From assembly GCA_004322045.1 (NCBI GenBank), contig SCRN01000016.1, forward strand, positions 62,001 to 126,000: a DNA stretch of 64,000 nt. Direction: 5' to 3'. This DNA comes from Paraburkholderia sp. (GTDB lineage: Bacteria > Pseudomonadota > Gammaproteobacteria > Burkholderiales > Burkholderiaceae). The notes under the pieces are model-generated. The model was given only the letters and a program-made list of their open reading frames with translations. It searched no databases and was not told the DNA's origin. Positions 35,594-43,343 of this stretch are shown here, piece by piece. The first letter of the stretch is position 1, and each line of letters starts with the position of its first letter. The translations under genes and the position numbers were made by a program.

Positions 35594-36096
35594 ATTTCGC
35601 TATTGCGGCAACAGCCTGTGCACTTGCGATGATGGCGCACGATGCTGAAGGAGTTTGCACTCCTTCAGCATCGGCGTATACTTTGCACGTGCCTGAGACA
35701 GCAGGCACCGAGATTGGCGTCTCGAAATTGCGATTGGCGGACAACCGCCAACTGGCGGTATTTTTTCGTCCGTCGCCTTGTGTTCGCCTTCAATGGTCGG
35801 GCCTTGGCGGGGGAGCGCTTGCGCTCGCCGGTTCCCAATCGCACCGGTACGCCAACCCCGCCATGTGCCCGGCCACCCCAATTGGCGTTGGGAGCCGGGT
35901 TTCGAACCCTGCGATTGGAGCCAGCGCTATGCGCCAAATATCTGCTCGTCCCGAGCAAATCAAAACCCCTCTCGAAATTATCCGCGCTGCCTTGCGTGAG
36001 GCCGCTACCGGACCAATTGCTCTCGACGCGCTCGACGTGACCGAAGACGCTTCGCGTCTGGAGGAAATCGCCCGTGTGGAGGTGTGTCATGCGTGA
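35590..36096 (+). CDS. Ash-like open frame over the immunity region
   Basis: A 168-codon frame opening with a GTG that overlaps the KilA-N stop. Its middle reads WSGLGGGALALAGSQSHRYA followed by NPAMCPATPIGVGS, recalling the Ash family annotated over the immunity region of P4-like elements. A strong promoter, an RNA-like hairpin series and a terminator lie inside the frame, so much of it may be an artefact of structured RNA rather than protein. The last 60 codons (ARPEQIKTPLEIIRAALREA onward) look more protein-like and could be made from an internal ATG near 35929. Confidence 0.35.
   Translation: MNFAIAATACALAMMAHDAEGVCTPSASAYTLHVPETAGTEIGVSKLRLADNRQLAVFFRPSPCVRLQWSGLGGGALALAGSQSHRYANPAMCPATPIGVGSRVSNPAIGASAMRQISARPEQIKTPLEIIRAALREAATGPIALDALDVTEDASRLEEIARVEVCHA
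35640..35682 (+). promoter_or_regulatory. Promoter inside a 15-bp perfect inverted repeat
   Basis: Arms CGATGCTGAAGGAGT (35640-35654) and ACTCCTTCAGCATCG (35659-35673) flank the 4-base centre TTGC. A -35 TTGCAC (35655-35660) starts in that centre, and a -10 TATACT (35677-35682) follows after 16 bp. The repeat therefore covers the -35 and spacer, an ideal operator position. No U-run follows, so it is not a terminator. Confidence 0.75.
35689..35766 (+). ncRNA. Compact hairpin RNA, P4 CI-RNA-like
   Basis: From the expected start seven bases after TATACT, about 78 nt hold three back-to-back hairpins: GTGCCTG/CAGGCAC (35689-35708), CGAGA/TCTCG with loop TTGGCG (35709-35724), and TTGGCGG/CCGCCAA (35734-35751). 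The last is mutually exclusive with CCGCC/GGCGG (35745-35758) followed by TATTTTTT, a Rho-independent terminator. TTGGCG recurs at 35804 and 35882, and its complement CGCCAA at 35850, so the RNA can pair with the leader downstream. This is the logic of the P4 immunity RNA, which causes premature termination. The similarity is structural; I cannot show homology. Confidence 0.6.
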
Positions 36097-36180
36097 CTGC
36101 CTTTTGAAGCAATTCGGTTCGAGCGGGCTGCCCTCGCAAGTCGCAGTGCTGTTGGAGTACGCGCACGCCGTTGCGCGTGG
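36089..36180 (+). pseudogene. 5' fragment of a satellite gene split by an IS21-like element
   Basis: ATG at 36089 with GGAGG-like GGAGGTGTG upstream encodes MRDCLLKQFGSSGLPSQVAV and ten more residues up to the IS boundary. Read-through into the IS would stop at 36238. Joined to 39588-39768 after removing the IS and one CGTGG target copy, the frame is uninterrupted for 90 codons. The start overlaps the end of the Ash-like frame. Small, Ala-rich helical phage-type protein of unknown function. Confidence 0.75.
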
Positions 36181-36573
36181 TGTGAACGCCGGTCTAAATC
36201 CGACACTAAACGACGGCGTTCCGGGATCGAGCCATTGAGCGGCCGGATCTTATTGCGCGATGTGTAGGGAAGGTAGAGCTGGGCATTGACGACGCTTTGC
36301 GCGTCGTAAGGAGCCCGTAGGGCGAGTGCAGACGCGCAAAGCGCGGTGAGGGATGACGGTGCGCAGCGGGTGCGGTAGAAAGGCATACCGCCGAAGAAAC
36401 TACCGGCGCGACACCGGTAAAACCGCCAAGTTCACCCCGGAGTCGCGCCACACAGGACATATGCAAGGCCACGGGGCCAGGCACAGGGACACGTGCAGCC
36501 GCAGTATTCCACGGCTGGTGGTCCCTGTCGATATCGATATCGACCTGCCTTCGGCGTTCCATGGGGACCGCCG

Positions 36574-37017
36574 ATGCAGCCCACGGGCCGCTTCTTTCTG
36601 TGCGCCCGCTGTCGGGCGCAGGTGTTCATTTGTCGCCGCTGTGATCGCGGCCAGATCTATTGCGCCAACGGCTGTGCCCAGGCGGCCCGCCGCGTGAGTC
36701 TGCGCGAAGCGGCCCAGCGTTACCAGCACTCTCGCCGTGGACGTCTTGCCCATGCGCAGCGCGCCCGTCGTTACCGGGCACGACTCAATAAAGTGACGCA
36801 TCACGGTTCACCCGCGACGCCGCCCAGTGCTCTACTGCCTGCGGACTCGATGCGCGCTGCTGTCGCTCATCATCGCGTCATGGCACCGGTGCCGACCACG
36901 ACGCATTGCCACCTATGCGGCAATGCGTGTTCGCCGTTCGTCCGCCTTGGCCCGCTGCGCCGTCGAGCTCTCCATTCCATCTACCGATTGCGGGGAGGCT
37001 CTAAAGGTGACGATTGA
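36574..37017 (+). CDS. IS21-associated zinc-ribbon-like protein
   Basis: A 147-residue protein starting [20 protein letters not shown]. Cysteines are arranged CARC, CRRC and CANGC within residues 9-35, a likely zinc-binding module, followed by a strongly basic segment and a less organised tail with a further CHLCGNAC. It precedes and overlaps istA by 11 bases. Such accessory ORFs occur in some IS21 relatives; a DNA-binding helper role for transposition is inference. Confidence 0.65.
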   Translation: MQPTGRFFLCARCRAQVFICRRCDRGQIYCANGCAQAARRVSLREAAQRYQHSRRGRLAHAQRARRYRARLNKVTHHGSPATPPSALLPADSMRAAVAHHRVMAPVPTTTHCHLCGNACSPFVRLGPLRRRALHSIYRLRGGSKGDD

Positions 37018-38506
37018 CGCTGAACTCGAAGCCCATATCCTGCGGCTCTATCACGTCGAGAAGTGGCGCTGCGGCACCATCGCGCGGCAACTGCACGTGC
37101 ATCGCGACACCGTCAAACGGGTGCTCGCACAGGCAGGGCTGCCTCGTCATGGACCGGCGCCGCGCGCGTCGATGATCGAGCCATATCTGCCGTTCATTGG
37201 CCGGACGCTCGAGAAGTATCCGACGCTCACCGCCAGTCGCCTCTACGGCATGGTGCGCGAGCGCGGCTATCAGGGCGGGCCCACGCACTTCCGGCATCTG
37301 ATCTCGCTGCACCGGCCGCGGCCGCCTGCCGAAGCGTACCTGCGGCTACGCACGTTGCCCGGCGAACAGATGCAATGCGACTGGGGTCACTTCGGTCACT
37401 TGCAGATCGGTCGTGCACGTCGGCCCTTGATGGCCTTCGTGATGGTGCTCTCGTATTCGCGCGATCTGTATCTGCGCTTCTTCTACGACGCGCGCATGGA
37501 GAACTTCCTGCGCGGTCATATCGGTGCCTTCACCCGCTGGGGTGGGCTCGGCAGGGTCATCCTCTACGACAACCTGAAAAGCGCCGTGCTCGAACGCCAG
37601 GGCGAGGCCATCCGTTTCCATCCGACGCTGCTCGCCTTCGCCGCGCACTACCGGTTCGAGCCCAGACCGGTGGCCATTGCGCGCGGCAACGAGAAGGGGC
37701 GAGTTGAGCGTGCAATTCGTCATGTCCGCGACGCGTTCTTCGCGGCCAGGCAGTTCACCGATCTGGACGATCTGAATGCACAAGCCGAGCACTGGTGCCG
37801 CACGCAGGCGGCCGAGCGCCCGTGTCCGGAGGATCGAGCGATCAGCGTGCGCCAGGCGTTCGCCCAAGAGCAGCCCACGCTGCTTGCGCTACCCGAGAAC
37901 CCGTATCCCGTCGAGGAAACGCTCGCCGTTAAGGTCGGCAAGACACCCTACGTACGCTTCGATCTGAACGACTACTCGATCCCGCACACGCACGTGCGGC
38001 GCACGCTGACGATACGCGCCGATCTCGAGCAGGTACGCGTGCTCGACGGCGCCGAGATCATTGCCCGCCACGCTCGCAGTTTCGATCGCGGCGCGCAAAT
38101 CGAAGAGCCCGTTCACATCGAGACGCTCGTCGGCGTCAAACGGGAGGCCCGTCATCATCGCGGTATGGGTCGCTTGGCCAAAGCCGCCCCTGCTAGCCAA
38201 GACCTGCTGCGTCGCGCGGCTGAACGCAATGCGAATCTGGGCACCATCACGGCGGCGTTGCTGCGTCTGCTCGAACGCTACGGCGCCGCGCAATTGCAGG
38301 CCGCGATCGGCGATGCGCTCGAAAGCGGTGTGCCGCACCCGAACGCCGTGCGCCTGGCGCTGGAGCGCCGTCGCGAAGCGCGTCAATTACCCCCACCGCT
38401 GGCTGTATGCCTGCCGCCGCACGTACGCCAGAAGGACACGCCGGTTCGACCACACCGGCTCGATACCTACGACCAACTTGCCGGAGGCTCCGATGAGCTC
38501 GCTTGA
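37007..38506 (+). CDS. istA: IS21-family transposase IstA
   Basis: A 499-residue transposase. The GTG at 37007 has GGGGAGG eight bases upstream; the longer frame from 36827 overlaps the zinc-ribbon ORF and is not family-like. An N-terminal helix-turn-helix ([20 protein letters not shown]) is followed by the RNase H-like catalytic core with the DDE acidic residues in [19 protein letters not shown] and [16 protein letters not shown]. The IstB gene overlaps its end by 14 bases. It appears intact. Confidence 0.93.
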   Translation: MTIDAELEAHILRLYHVEKWRCGTIARQLHVHRDTVKRVLAQAGLPRHGPAPRASMIEPYLPFIGRTLEKYPTLTASRLYGMVRERGYQGGPTHFRHLISLHRPRPPAEAYLRLRTLPGEQMQCDWGHFGHLQIGRARRPLMAFVMVLSYSRDLYLRFFYDARMENFLRGHIGAFTRWGGLGRVILYDNLKSAVLERQGEAIRFHPTLLAFAAHYRFEPRPVAIARGNEKGRVERAIRHVRDAFFAARQFTDLDDLNAQAEHWCRTQAAERPCPEDRAISVRQAFAQEQPTLLALPENPYPVEETLAVKVGKTPYVRFDLNDYSIPHTHVRRTLTIRADLEQVRVLDGAEIIARHARSFDRGAQIEEPVHIETLVGVKREARHHRGMGRLAKAAPASQDLLRRAAERNANLGTITAALLRLLERYGAAQLQAAIGDALESGVPHPNAVRLALERRREARQLPPPLAVCLPPHVRQKDTPVRPHRLDTYDQLAGGSDELA

Positions 38507-39266
38507 ATCATTGCGTACGCGCGCGCAGGAATTGCGGTTGCATGGGCTGTTGGCCCGCTGGACGGAAGTCGCGCAGGAGCCGTGGGTCGCCCCGCTCGTG
38601 CAGTGGGAAGAAGACGAGCGAGCCCGTCGCTCGCTCGAGCGGCGCATCAGGGAATCCCATTTGGGCGGCTTCAAAGCCTTGTGCGACTTCGATTGGGCTT
38701 GGCCGTCACGATGCGATCGCGGCGCCATCGAAGAGCTGATGACGCTCGGGTTCATGAAGGACGCCGCCAACGTTGTGCTCATCGGCCCGAACGGCGTGGG
38801 CAAGTCGACGCTAGCGAAGAACATCGCGCATCAGGCGCTCGTGCATGGGCACACGGTCCTGTTCACCACCGCCGGCAACATGCTGGGTGAACTGGCCGCG
38901 CTCGATAGCGATTCAACGTTGCGCCGGCGCTTGCGTCGCTATGCTGCGCCCGACGTCCTTGTAATCGACGAGGTCGGATACCTCTCGTACTCGAATCGCC
39001 ATGCGGATCTGCTGTTCGAGCTGATCAGCCGGAGATACCAGAACAGCAGCACGATCGTGACATCGAATCGACCGTTTGCCGAATGGCACGAAGTGTTCCC
39101 GAACGCCGCCTGTGTCGTCTCGCTCGTCGATCGCCTTGTGCATCTGGCCGAGGTCATCTCGATCGAAGGCGAATCGTATCGCCTGAAGGAAGCTCGCGAG
39201 CGGGCTTACAAACGCGCCCGCCAGCGTGGTCCCGGCAAATCAGCAAAGGCAGGTGTGTCGTCATGA
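38493..39266 (+). CDS. istB: IS21-family AAA+ helper ATPase IstB
   Basis: A 257-residue DnaC-like ATPase that selects target DNA and stimulates IstA. Walker A is GPNGVGKST (near residue 98), Walker B is [13 protein letters not shown], and sensor 1 is [11 protein letters not shown]. The ATG at 38493 lies within the end of istA, preceded by GGAGG. It is intact and its stop overlaps the start of the next small ORF (ATGA). Confidence 0.94.
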   Translation: MSSLESLRTRAQELRLHGLLARWTEVAQEPWVAPLVQWEEDERARRSLERRIRESHLGGFKALCDFDWAWPSRCDRGAIEELMTLGFMKDAANVVLIGPNGVGKSTLAKNIAHQALVHGHTVLFTTAGNMLGELAALDSDSTLRRRLRRYAAPDVLVIDEVGYLSYSNRHADLLFELISRRYQNSSTIVTSNRPFAEWHEVFPNAACVVSLVDRLVHLAEVISIEGESYRLKEARERAYKRARQRGPGKSAKAGVSS

Positions 39267-39478
39267 AAGCCGCGCCGTTGCCTTCCGGCCGAACGCGCGG
39301 CTTGAGCTTCGTCGTGCCCGACGACTGGACGCCCGAGCAGGCGCTCGCCGTGTTCGAGCTACTCGACGACCTGCGTGAAGTGATTTGCGCCCGCTATCTG
39401 CCCGACATGCAGCGGGTCCTGCACGAAGATCGCCGGCAACACGAGCTGCCACTCAACGAGCGCGATCCGCCGTTCTGA
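39263..39478 (+). CDS. Small accessory ORF of the IS21-like element
   Basis: A 71-residue protein, [20 protein letters not shown] onward, with WTPEQALAVFELLDDLREVI as a probable helix. It overlaps the istB stop by four bases (ATGA), so it is translated with it. Function unknown; its position inside the IS ends and coupling to istB suggest it is part of the transposition operon. Confidence 0.65.
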   Translation: MKAAPLPSGRTRGLSFVVPDDWTPEQALAVFELLDDLREVICARYLPDMQRVLHEDRRQHELPLNERDPPF

Positions 39479-39493
39479 TCGATGTCACGGATG

Positions 39494-39520
39494 ACAAAGG
39501 GGCCTTCGCGGCCCCTTTGT
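39494..39520 (+). terminator. Terminator at the end of the IS operon
   Basis: Perfect 11-bp stem ACAAAGGGGCC / GGCCCCTTTGT with loop TTCGC, followed by TCTTG. It ends the IS transcript before the right end. Confidence 0.75.
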
Positions 39521-39587
39521 TCTTGAGTGATTCGCTCAACCTTGCGCCGTCGTTTAACGTCGGTTTTACACCGGCGCTAACACGTGG

Positions 39588-39768
39588 CGGGGAGGCTGCG
39601 ATTCGAGTGGCGCGCGTGAGCGCAGTGCAGCGTGAACTAGGCGAAGCCCTCGCCATGGGAAATGGTGACTCCGATCATTTGCTGGCGCTGGCTCAGGCTG
39701 CGTCGGAATTGCTCGGTGACCGTCTGGAAGCCTTGGCCGAAAGCACGCACCACGATGGCGAGAGCTAA
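39588..39768 (+). pseudogene. 3' fragment of the IS-split satellite gene
   Basis: Continues the 36089 fragment in frame: GGEAAIRVARVSAVQRELGE onward to the TAA at 39766-39768. The last 14 bases overlap the start of the next gene. The fragment has no obvious start of its own apart from internal ATGs. A helical Ala/Leu-rich C-terminal half is consistent with a small coiled or dimeric phage protein. Confidence 0.7.
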
Positions 39769-40288
39769 ACGGCGAAAGGGGGCTGCGCGCGATCCGGGCG
39801 GCTTTGTCGCCGTGCCGTGGGTTGTCCTAGATAGTGCCGCTTATCAAGGGCTCTCGCATCCGGCGAAATCGCTGTTGCTTGAGTTCGCGCGTCAATATCA
39901 CGGGGACGATAACGGGCGCATGGTCGTGACACTAGCCCATCTTCAGCCGCGCGGGTGGACAAGCAATGACACGATATCTCGCGCGAAAAAAGAGTTGCTT
40001 GATGCCGGCCTGATCTTCGAGACCTGCAAGGGCGGACGACCGAACAAGGCAAGTTGGTACGCATGCACATGGTGGGCGCTCGATAAGCTCGATGGATATG
40101 ACGCTGGGGTTACCGCCGTTTTTCGGCGCGGAGCATACCTCGACCGGAAACCGCAAACTAGGTCGCTTATACCGTGCGGCGGTACAACGAAGGCGAGTAT
40201 TGCACCGTCTGACGGTATGGGAATGCCGCCGTCTATACCGTTAGGCGGTGCAATCCAGCCCAAGTTCGTAGCTTCCCCTACACCGTGA
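39755..40288 (+). CDS. Helix-turn-helix replication-like protein containing iterons
   Basis: A 177-residue protein from the ATG at 39755. The N-terminal two thirds (GGFVAVPWVVLDSAAYQGLS, HLQPRGWTSNDTISRAKKEL, AGLIFETCKGGRPNKASWYA) form a winged-helix domain like phage and plasmid initiator N-domains. The C-terminal 35 residues are disordered and contain PCGG, PSDG and PLGG, where the DNA carries 13-bp repeats. This resembles initiators such as lambda O that contain the origin in their own gene. An initiator role is inference. Confidence 0.65.
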   Translation: MARAKRRKGAARDPGGFVAVPWVVLDSAAYQGLSHPAKSLLLEFARQYHGDDNGRMVVTLAHLQPRGWTSNDTISRAKKELLDAGLIFETCKGGRPNKASWYACTWWALDKLDGYDAGVTAVFRRGAYLDRKPQTRSLIPCGGTTKASIAPSDGMGMPPSIPLGGAIQPKFVASPTP

Positions 40289-40294
40289 GACGGT
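40171..40294. repeat. Four 13-bp iterons, candidate replication origin
   Basis: ACCGTNNGRCGGT occurs at 40171-40183, 40204-40216, 40237-40249 and 40282-40294. Copies two and four are perfect dyads (ACCGT/ACGGT). Spacings are 33, 33 and 45 bases. The fourth copy contains and passes the stop codon of the host gene, so the conservation is in the DNA rather than the protein. A looser ACTGT/ACGGT copy lies at 40320-40334. Confidence 0.75.
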
Positions 40295-40380
40295 GACCCT
40301 CTAGAAGTGCCATCTCCCCACTGTTTCAAACGGTGAGGGGGCAGAGTGATCTTGTGAAATAGAGATGGAGGATTGTGAAA

Positions 40381-40782
40381 ATGGCCAACCTCGAAAGGCA
40401 GGCTGCCCAGCTAGCGGCATCGCTACGAAGATTGGACTTCAGCGAAGAGGAAATCGCACGACGCATTCAGAGCGCATTGGACAGCCGCGCGCGCAGGCAA
40501 AAGAAGATGGTCAAGCCCCACAGTGCTAGGAGGTTCGATGGCTGCGCGAGCATATCGGCGACTGCCGGGCGGTTGGGCCTTCAGCGAGCGGCCATGTTCG
40601 AGCGGCTGCGCTGCGAGGGCTGGGTGTTTCGGGCCGAGAACGGGTGGTGGGCAACCGACGACGCGTTGTCCGCTGGTTGGGCCGTAATGCGCGGTTCCCG
40701 CACAATTCGTTGGCCGCAACTCACCGAGTCCGGGGTGCAGGAAATTGCTCGCCGCATGGGCATCGTACTTGGAGCGCGATAA
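40381..40782 (+). CDS. KilAC-like phage antirepressor C-domain protein
   Basis: About 133 residues from the ATG at 40381; a GTG two codons earlier is possible, both behind ATGGAGGA. Residues about 60-130 (SATAGRLGLQRAAMFERLRC, GWVFRAENGWWATDDALSAG, LTESGVQEIARRMG) match the KilAC/ANT domain at the end of phage antirepressors. Residues 1-45 are a helical, basic segment. It follows the iteron region and precedes a 64-codon gene, probably in one operon. Confidence 0.65.
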   Translation: MANLERQAAQLAASLRRLDFSEEEIARRIQSALDSRARRQKKMVKPHSARRFDGCASISATAGRLGLQRAAMFERLRCEGWVFRAENGWWATDDALSAGWAVMRGSRTIRWPQLTESGVQEIARRMGIVLGAR

Positions 40783-40783
40783 C

Positions 40784-40978
40784 GTGGACGATAAAGCCAA
40801 TCTTATCAACCGGCTGCGCGCGGCGGCCAAGCTGGCCTGCGCACTGGTGGAACGCGATGCCGTTCGCAAGGCCGCACCGGGAAATCGACCTGAGGAAGTA
40901 GCGGCGCGCTTGCGGGCCAACCATGACCTGCGCATGGTCGCCCTGCGGGTGATCGATACCAATCACAGAAAGCCGTGA
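40784..40978 (+). CDS. Small hypothetical protein
   Basis: A 64-residue protein from a GTG at 40784 with GGAG ten bases upstream; it reads as a single helical, charged protein (LINRLRAAAKLACALVERDA). It starts one base after the previous gene stop and ends against the convergent HTH gene. No family recognised. Confidence 0.5.
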   Translation: MDDKANLINRLRAAAKLACALVERDAVRKAAPGNRPEEVAARLRANHDLRMVALRVIDTNHRKP

Positions 40979-40981
40979 TTT

Positions 40982-41506
40982 TCAGAACTCCAATTGAGCG
41001 GGCGTGATACTGAGAGCATCCGCGATCTTGTCACGCGTAGCTTTGCGCATGCGCCTGCTCGCTTCCCAGCGAGCATAGACCTGTTGCGTGACGCCGAGGC
41101 GCGATGCCACTTGTGCCTCGGTAAGCCCAAGGTACTCACGCCATGCTTGCACTGGGGAAACGTTAGCCGCTAGCGCGCGCCGCGCGACATCGTGCGGAAC
41201 CAAATCAGGACCGGGGGCGCGCGTCACGGTAAACGAGCCGGAGCGCGCGCGGACATTCCACATGTCGTGTGCCGCCTGCATTCGCATCCACTTTTCAGCG
41301 TCGCCGCCACGGTCGACACCGAGCCATTTTTCGAGGCGCACCGCAAACTCGGCCGTGATCGGCGTGCTGCCGTTTAGTAAGCGCGCGAGCATCCCGCGCG
41401 TGACGCCCAGTTGTGCAGCAGCGGCAGACACACCCAGGCCAAGCGCAGGGAGGACGTCCTCTCGCAAGGTTTCGCCGGGGTGCGGCGGGTTAAACATGCG
41501 GCTCAT
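40982..41506 (-). CDS. HigA-type regulator fused to a second HTH domain
   Basis: About 174 residues from the ATG at 41506 (starts at 41497 or a GTG at 41518 are possible). Residues about 5-85 are a HigA-family antitoxin-like domain (NPPHPGETLREDVLPALGLG, LGVTRGMLARLLNGSTPITA, KWMRMQAAHDMWN). Residues about 110-170 form a second Cro/CI HTH (YLGLTEAQVASRLGVTQQVY). No HigB toxin is encoded next to it. It is the only minus-strand regulator of the element besides the right-end genes and probably represses the diverging 41897 operon. Confidence 0.72.
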   Translation of the reverse strand: MSRMFNPPHPGETLREDVLPALGLGVSAAAAQLGVTRGMLARLLNGSTPITAEFAVRLEKWLGVDRGGDAEKWMRMQAAHDMWNVRARSGSFTVTRAPGPDLVPHDVARRALAANVSPVQAWREYLGLTEAQVASRLGVTQQVYARWEASRRMRKATRDKIADALSITPAQLEF

Positions 41507-41896
41507 GGCGCGGGTCACTCTGAATGGTCGATTGGTTGATTGTACGTGCCCGTTCGCATTCGCGGCACTTCGATCGAGTGATCCTCCTCGGCAGGTGTCC
41601 CGAGTTTTCCATGCCTACGTGCGTGTGCTCGTAGCGTTTATCCGCTTGGCCGTTTCGCCAAATGGTCAGGGCTGAGCAGAAACGCCGATGAATCGGCGCT
41701 CATTTGAATCCATGTGCATCGGCACCGGTGAATTTTTTTACGCCAGCGCGGGCGTGCGCGCGCGCCCGCGGATAGCGCACTTCGCGCTCGGTAGGTGACG
41801 GAGATTCAGGACAAGTCAGAGGAAATTTAGGAAAACGTTCGGCGGGCGACCCTCACCGCGCACCGAAAATGGCTGTTCCTCCCACTGATAGAGCAC
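41507..41896. other. Regulatory gap between divergent satellite operons
   Basis: No gene is supportable. It contains GCCGAT/ATCGGC, a short CACCGGTG palindrome followed by AATTTTTTT (41725-41738) and a perfect 8-bp hairpin CGCGGGCG/CGCCCGCG (41747-41770). The purine-rich stretch 41805-41845 (AGGAAATTTAGGAAAACG) is the likely promoter/operator zone for the rightward operon. Confidence 0.45.
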
Positions 41897-42508
41897 ATGG
41901 AGATGAACTTCAATTTTCCGGTTGATGAAAGCTGCCCCAACGATCTTCGACGGGCGTTCTTCGAAGCACTGAAAGATCCCAGCACCCAACGCATCGCCGG
42001 GGCCGTGGCGAGCACAGCCTCACAACTGAGCGAAGAGTTCGGGCGGATCGCAGAGATGCGACAGGCCGTTCTTCTCGCGCATACGATGGGGATGAACGTC
42101 CGCGAGGTGCTGCAAGACCGGCTCGACGCCTTGCGCGCACAGCGCGTAGGTATGCAAAAGTTTGTCGCTGACCTCAAGCGCTTTCAATCGGACCAGGCCG
42201 AACGCCACTGCGCCGACCTTGCTCGCTGCCGACCACTACTCCTCGAAGGTGACCGTCAAATCGAAGCGCTTCGTTTAAAGGTTCGCGGCTACGAAAGATC
42301 ACGCGAGTCAATGATCGATAGCCTGCGTTCGGCAGGACTTGACGATGCAGCGATAGAGCGCGTAGGTGTTACGCCGACGCCCGATGACCGTGCCGCATGG
42401 CTAACCGAGATAGCTTCGCTCGAAGACCGTATCGCGCGCGCCCGAGCATTCGTGGCGTCCGGTCCGCTGTATGACGTGACGCTCTTTGCCGAGGGCTCAA
42501 ATGCCTAA
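41897..42508 (+). CDS. Helical hypothetical protein of the satellite
   Basis: A 203-residue protein starting MEMNFNFPVDESCPNDLRRA. It is predominantly helical with likely coiled-coil stretches (residues about 70-190, including QRVGMQKFVADLKRFQSDQA). No family recognised. First gene of a rightward run in which most neighbours overlap (8, 8, 20 and 17 bases), a compact phage-like operon that ends at 47615. Confidence 0.65.
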   Translation: MEMNFNFPVDESCPNDLRRAFFEALKDPSTQRIAGAVASTASQLSEEFGRIAEMRQAVLLAHTMGMNVREVLQDRLDALRAQRVGMQKFVADLKRFQSDQAERHCADLARCRPLLLEGDRQIEALRLKVRGYERSRESMIDSLRSAGLDDAAIERVGVTPTPDDRAAWLTEIASLEDRIARARAFVASGPLYDVTLFAEGSNA

Positions 42509-43343
42509 TCCTGCTGCCCGGCCACCCGCTGCGCCACCGACCGCAAAGATCCTATCGTCGAAGTGGGAGGGGCTCAACCCGCACCTGATCGCGAAGTTCT
42601 ATCCGGTCAAGCGCACCGATAGCGGGAACGGATGGGCGCAGAGCTTCGACACGCGCACAGTATCGGCGGCCGACAACTTCACGGTGGACGAGGGCTTCGA
42701 AGTACACTGCCCAATCACCGACGGTTCCCAGGAAATGTCTCTCGGATGGCACTCTCCGTTCGAGGGGACCGGCGTTGAGGCAAAGGCGGCGACCCTATCC
42801 GCCATGTTGCAAAGCGGCCAGCTCGCGCCGGAGCTGCAAAACATCCTATCCCGCATGCCCTTGGGTTCTGCCGCCGATGCAGGCACAAGCGTCGGCAAGT
42901 TGCTGCGCGATGCCACCGGTCGCACAGGCATCACGAAACTTAATTCGACGCAGGTGTTCTCCGGGATGCCGCCCGTGAAGATTAGCTTCACCGCGCATTT
43001 CCGCGCACTGAGCGATGCGTACTCGGAAGTGCGGCAACCGATCACGCAGCTTGAGCAGTGGGCTGTGCCGCAATACCTCGCGGATCAGGGCGTGATTGCG
43101 GGCGCGTTGCAAAACGGCCTCAAGCAAAGTCCGCTCGAGACAATCTATCCGTCCGTCGCGCCGCAACTGCTAGCGATGAAGTACGGCGATCAAACCATCC
43201 TGCCGATCGTCATCGAGAGCATTTCGAAACCCATCACCCTGCCACGATCGAGCCAGGGCGAAGCGCTTGCCATAGCAGTTCAACTCACCGTCGCAACGTT
43301 GACTGCTGTCGATAGACGCGACATTGCGGGGTTTTATGGGTAA
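42501..43343 (+). CDS. Putative phage baseplate/tail-type structural protein
   Basis: A 280-residue protein from the ATG at 42501, overlapping the previous stop by eight bases, with GAGGG upstream. It is beta-rich (EVHCPITDGSQEMSLGWHSP, VKISFTAHFRALSDAYSEVR) and ends with LPIVIESISKPITLPRSSQG and a following AVQLTVATLTAVDRRD-type stretch, recalling contractile-phage baseplate or tube-cap proteins. The recollection is weak. If correct, a structural protein in an element without capsid genes would be a helper-modifying factor. Confidence 0.45.
   Translation: MPNPAARPPAAPPTAKILSSKWEGLNPHLIAKFYPVKRTDSGNGWAQSFDTRTVSAADNFTVDEGFEVHCPITDGSQEMSLGWHSPFEGTGVEAKAATLSAMLQSGQLAPELQNILSRMPLGSAADAGTSVGKLLRDATGRTGITKLNSTQVFSGMPPVKISFTAHFRALSDAYSEVRQPITQLEQWAVPQYLADQGVIAGALQNGLKQSPLETIYPSVAPQLLAMKYGDQTILPIVIESISKPITLPRSSQGEALAIAVQLTVATLTAVDRRDIAGFYG

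Larger units (their letters stand above)
36181..39582 (+). mobile_element. IS21-family insertion sequence with two accessory ORFs
   Basis: 3402 bp. The ends form 38-bp inverted repeats (36181-36218 and 39545-39582) matching at 32 of 38 positions, beginning TGTGAACGCC and TGTTAGCGCC. The flanks carry a 5-bp direct repeat CGTGG (36176-36180 and 39583-39587), the target duplication. It encodes istA and istB with the usual overlap, plus a zinc-ribbon-like ORF before istA and a 71-residue ORF after istB. The 335 bases before the first ORF are non-coding and include a perfect 18-bp palindrome at 36527-36544 and several hairpins, probably promoter/transposase-binding sequence. A terminator lies at 39494-39520. 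Confidence 0.92.

Noticed and set aside
35640-35673. The 15-bp inverted repeat as a transcription terminator for the KilA-N operon
   Set aside because: No T-run follows and a good -35/-10 pair overlaps it, so an operator is the better reading.
35881-35935. tRNA-like GGGTTTCGAACCC stretch in the immunity region
   Set aside because: A T-arm-like sequence is present, but no acceptor, D or anticodon arms can be paired around it on either strand.
36827-37006. N-terminal extension of IstA to an ATG at 36827
   Set aside because: The extension overlaps the zinc-ribbon ORF and is unlike IstA, and the GTG at 37007 has a strong ribosome-binding site.
40171-40294. CRISPR-like array
   Set aside because: Repeats are only 13 bp, lie in a coding frame and have spacings of 33 and 45; no cas genes are nearby.
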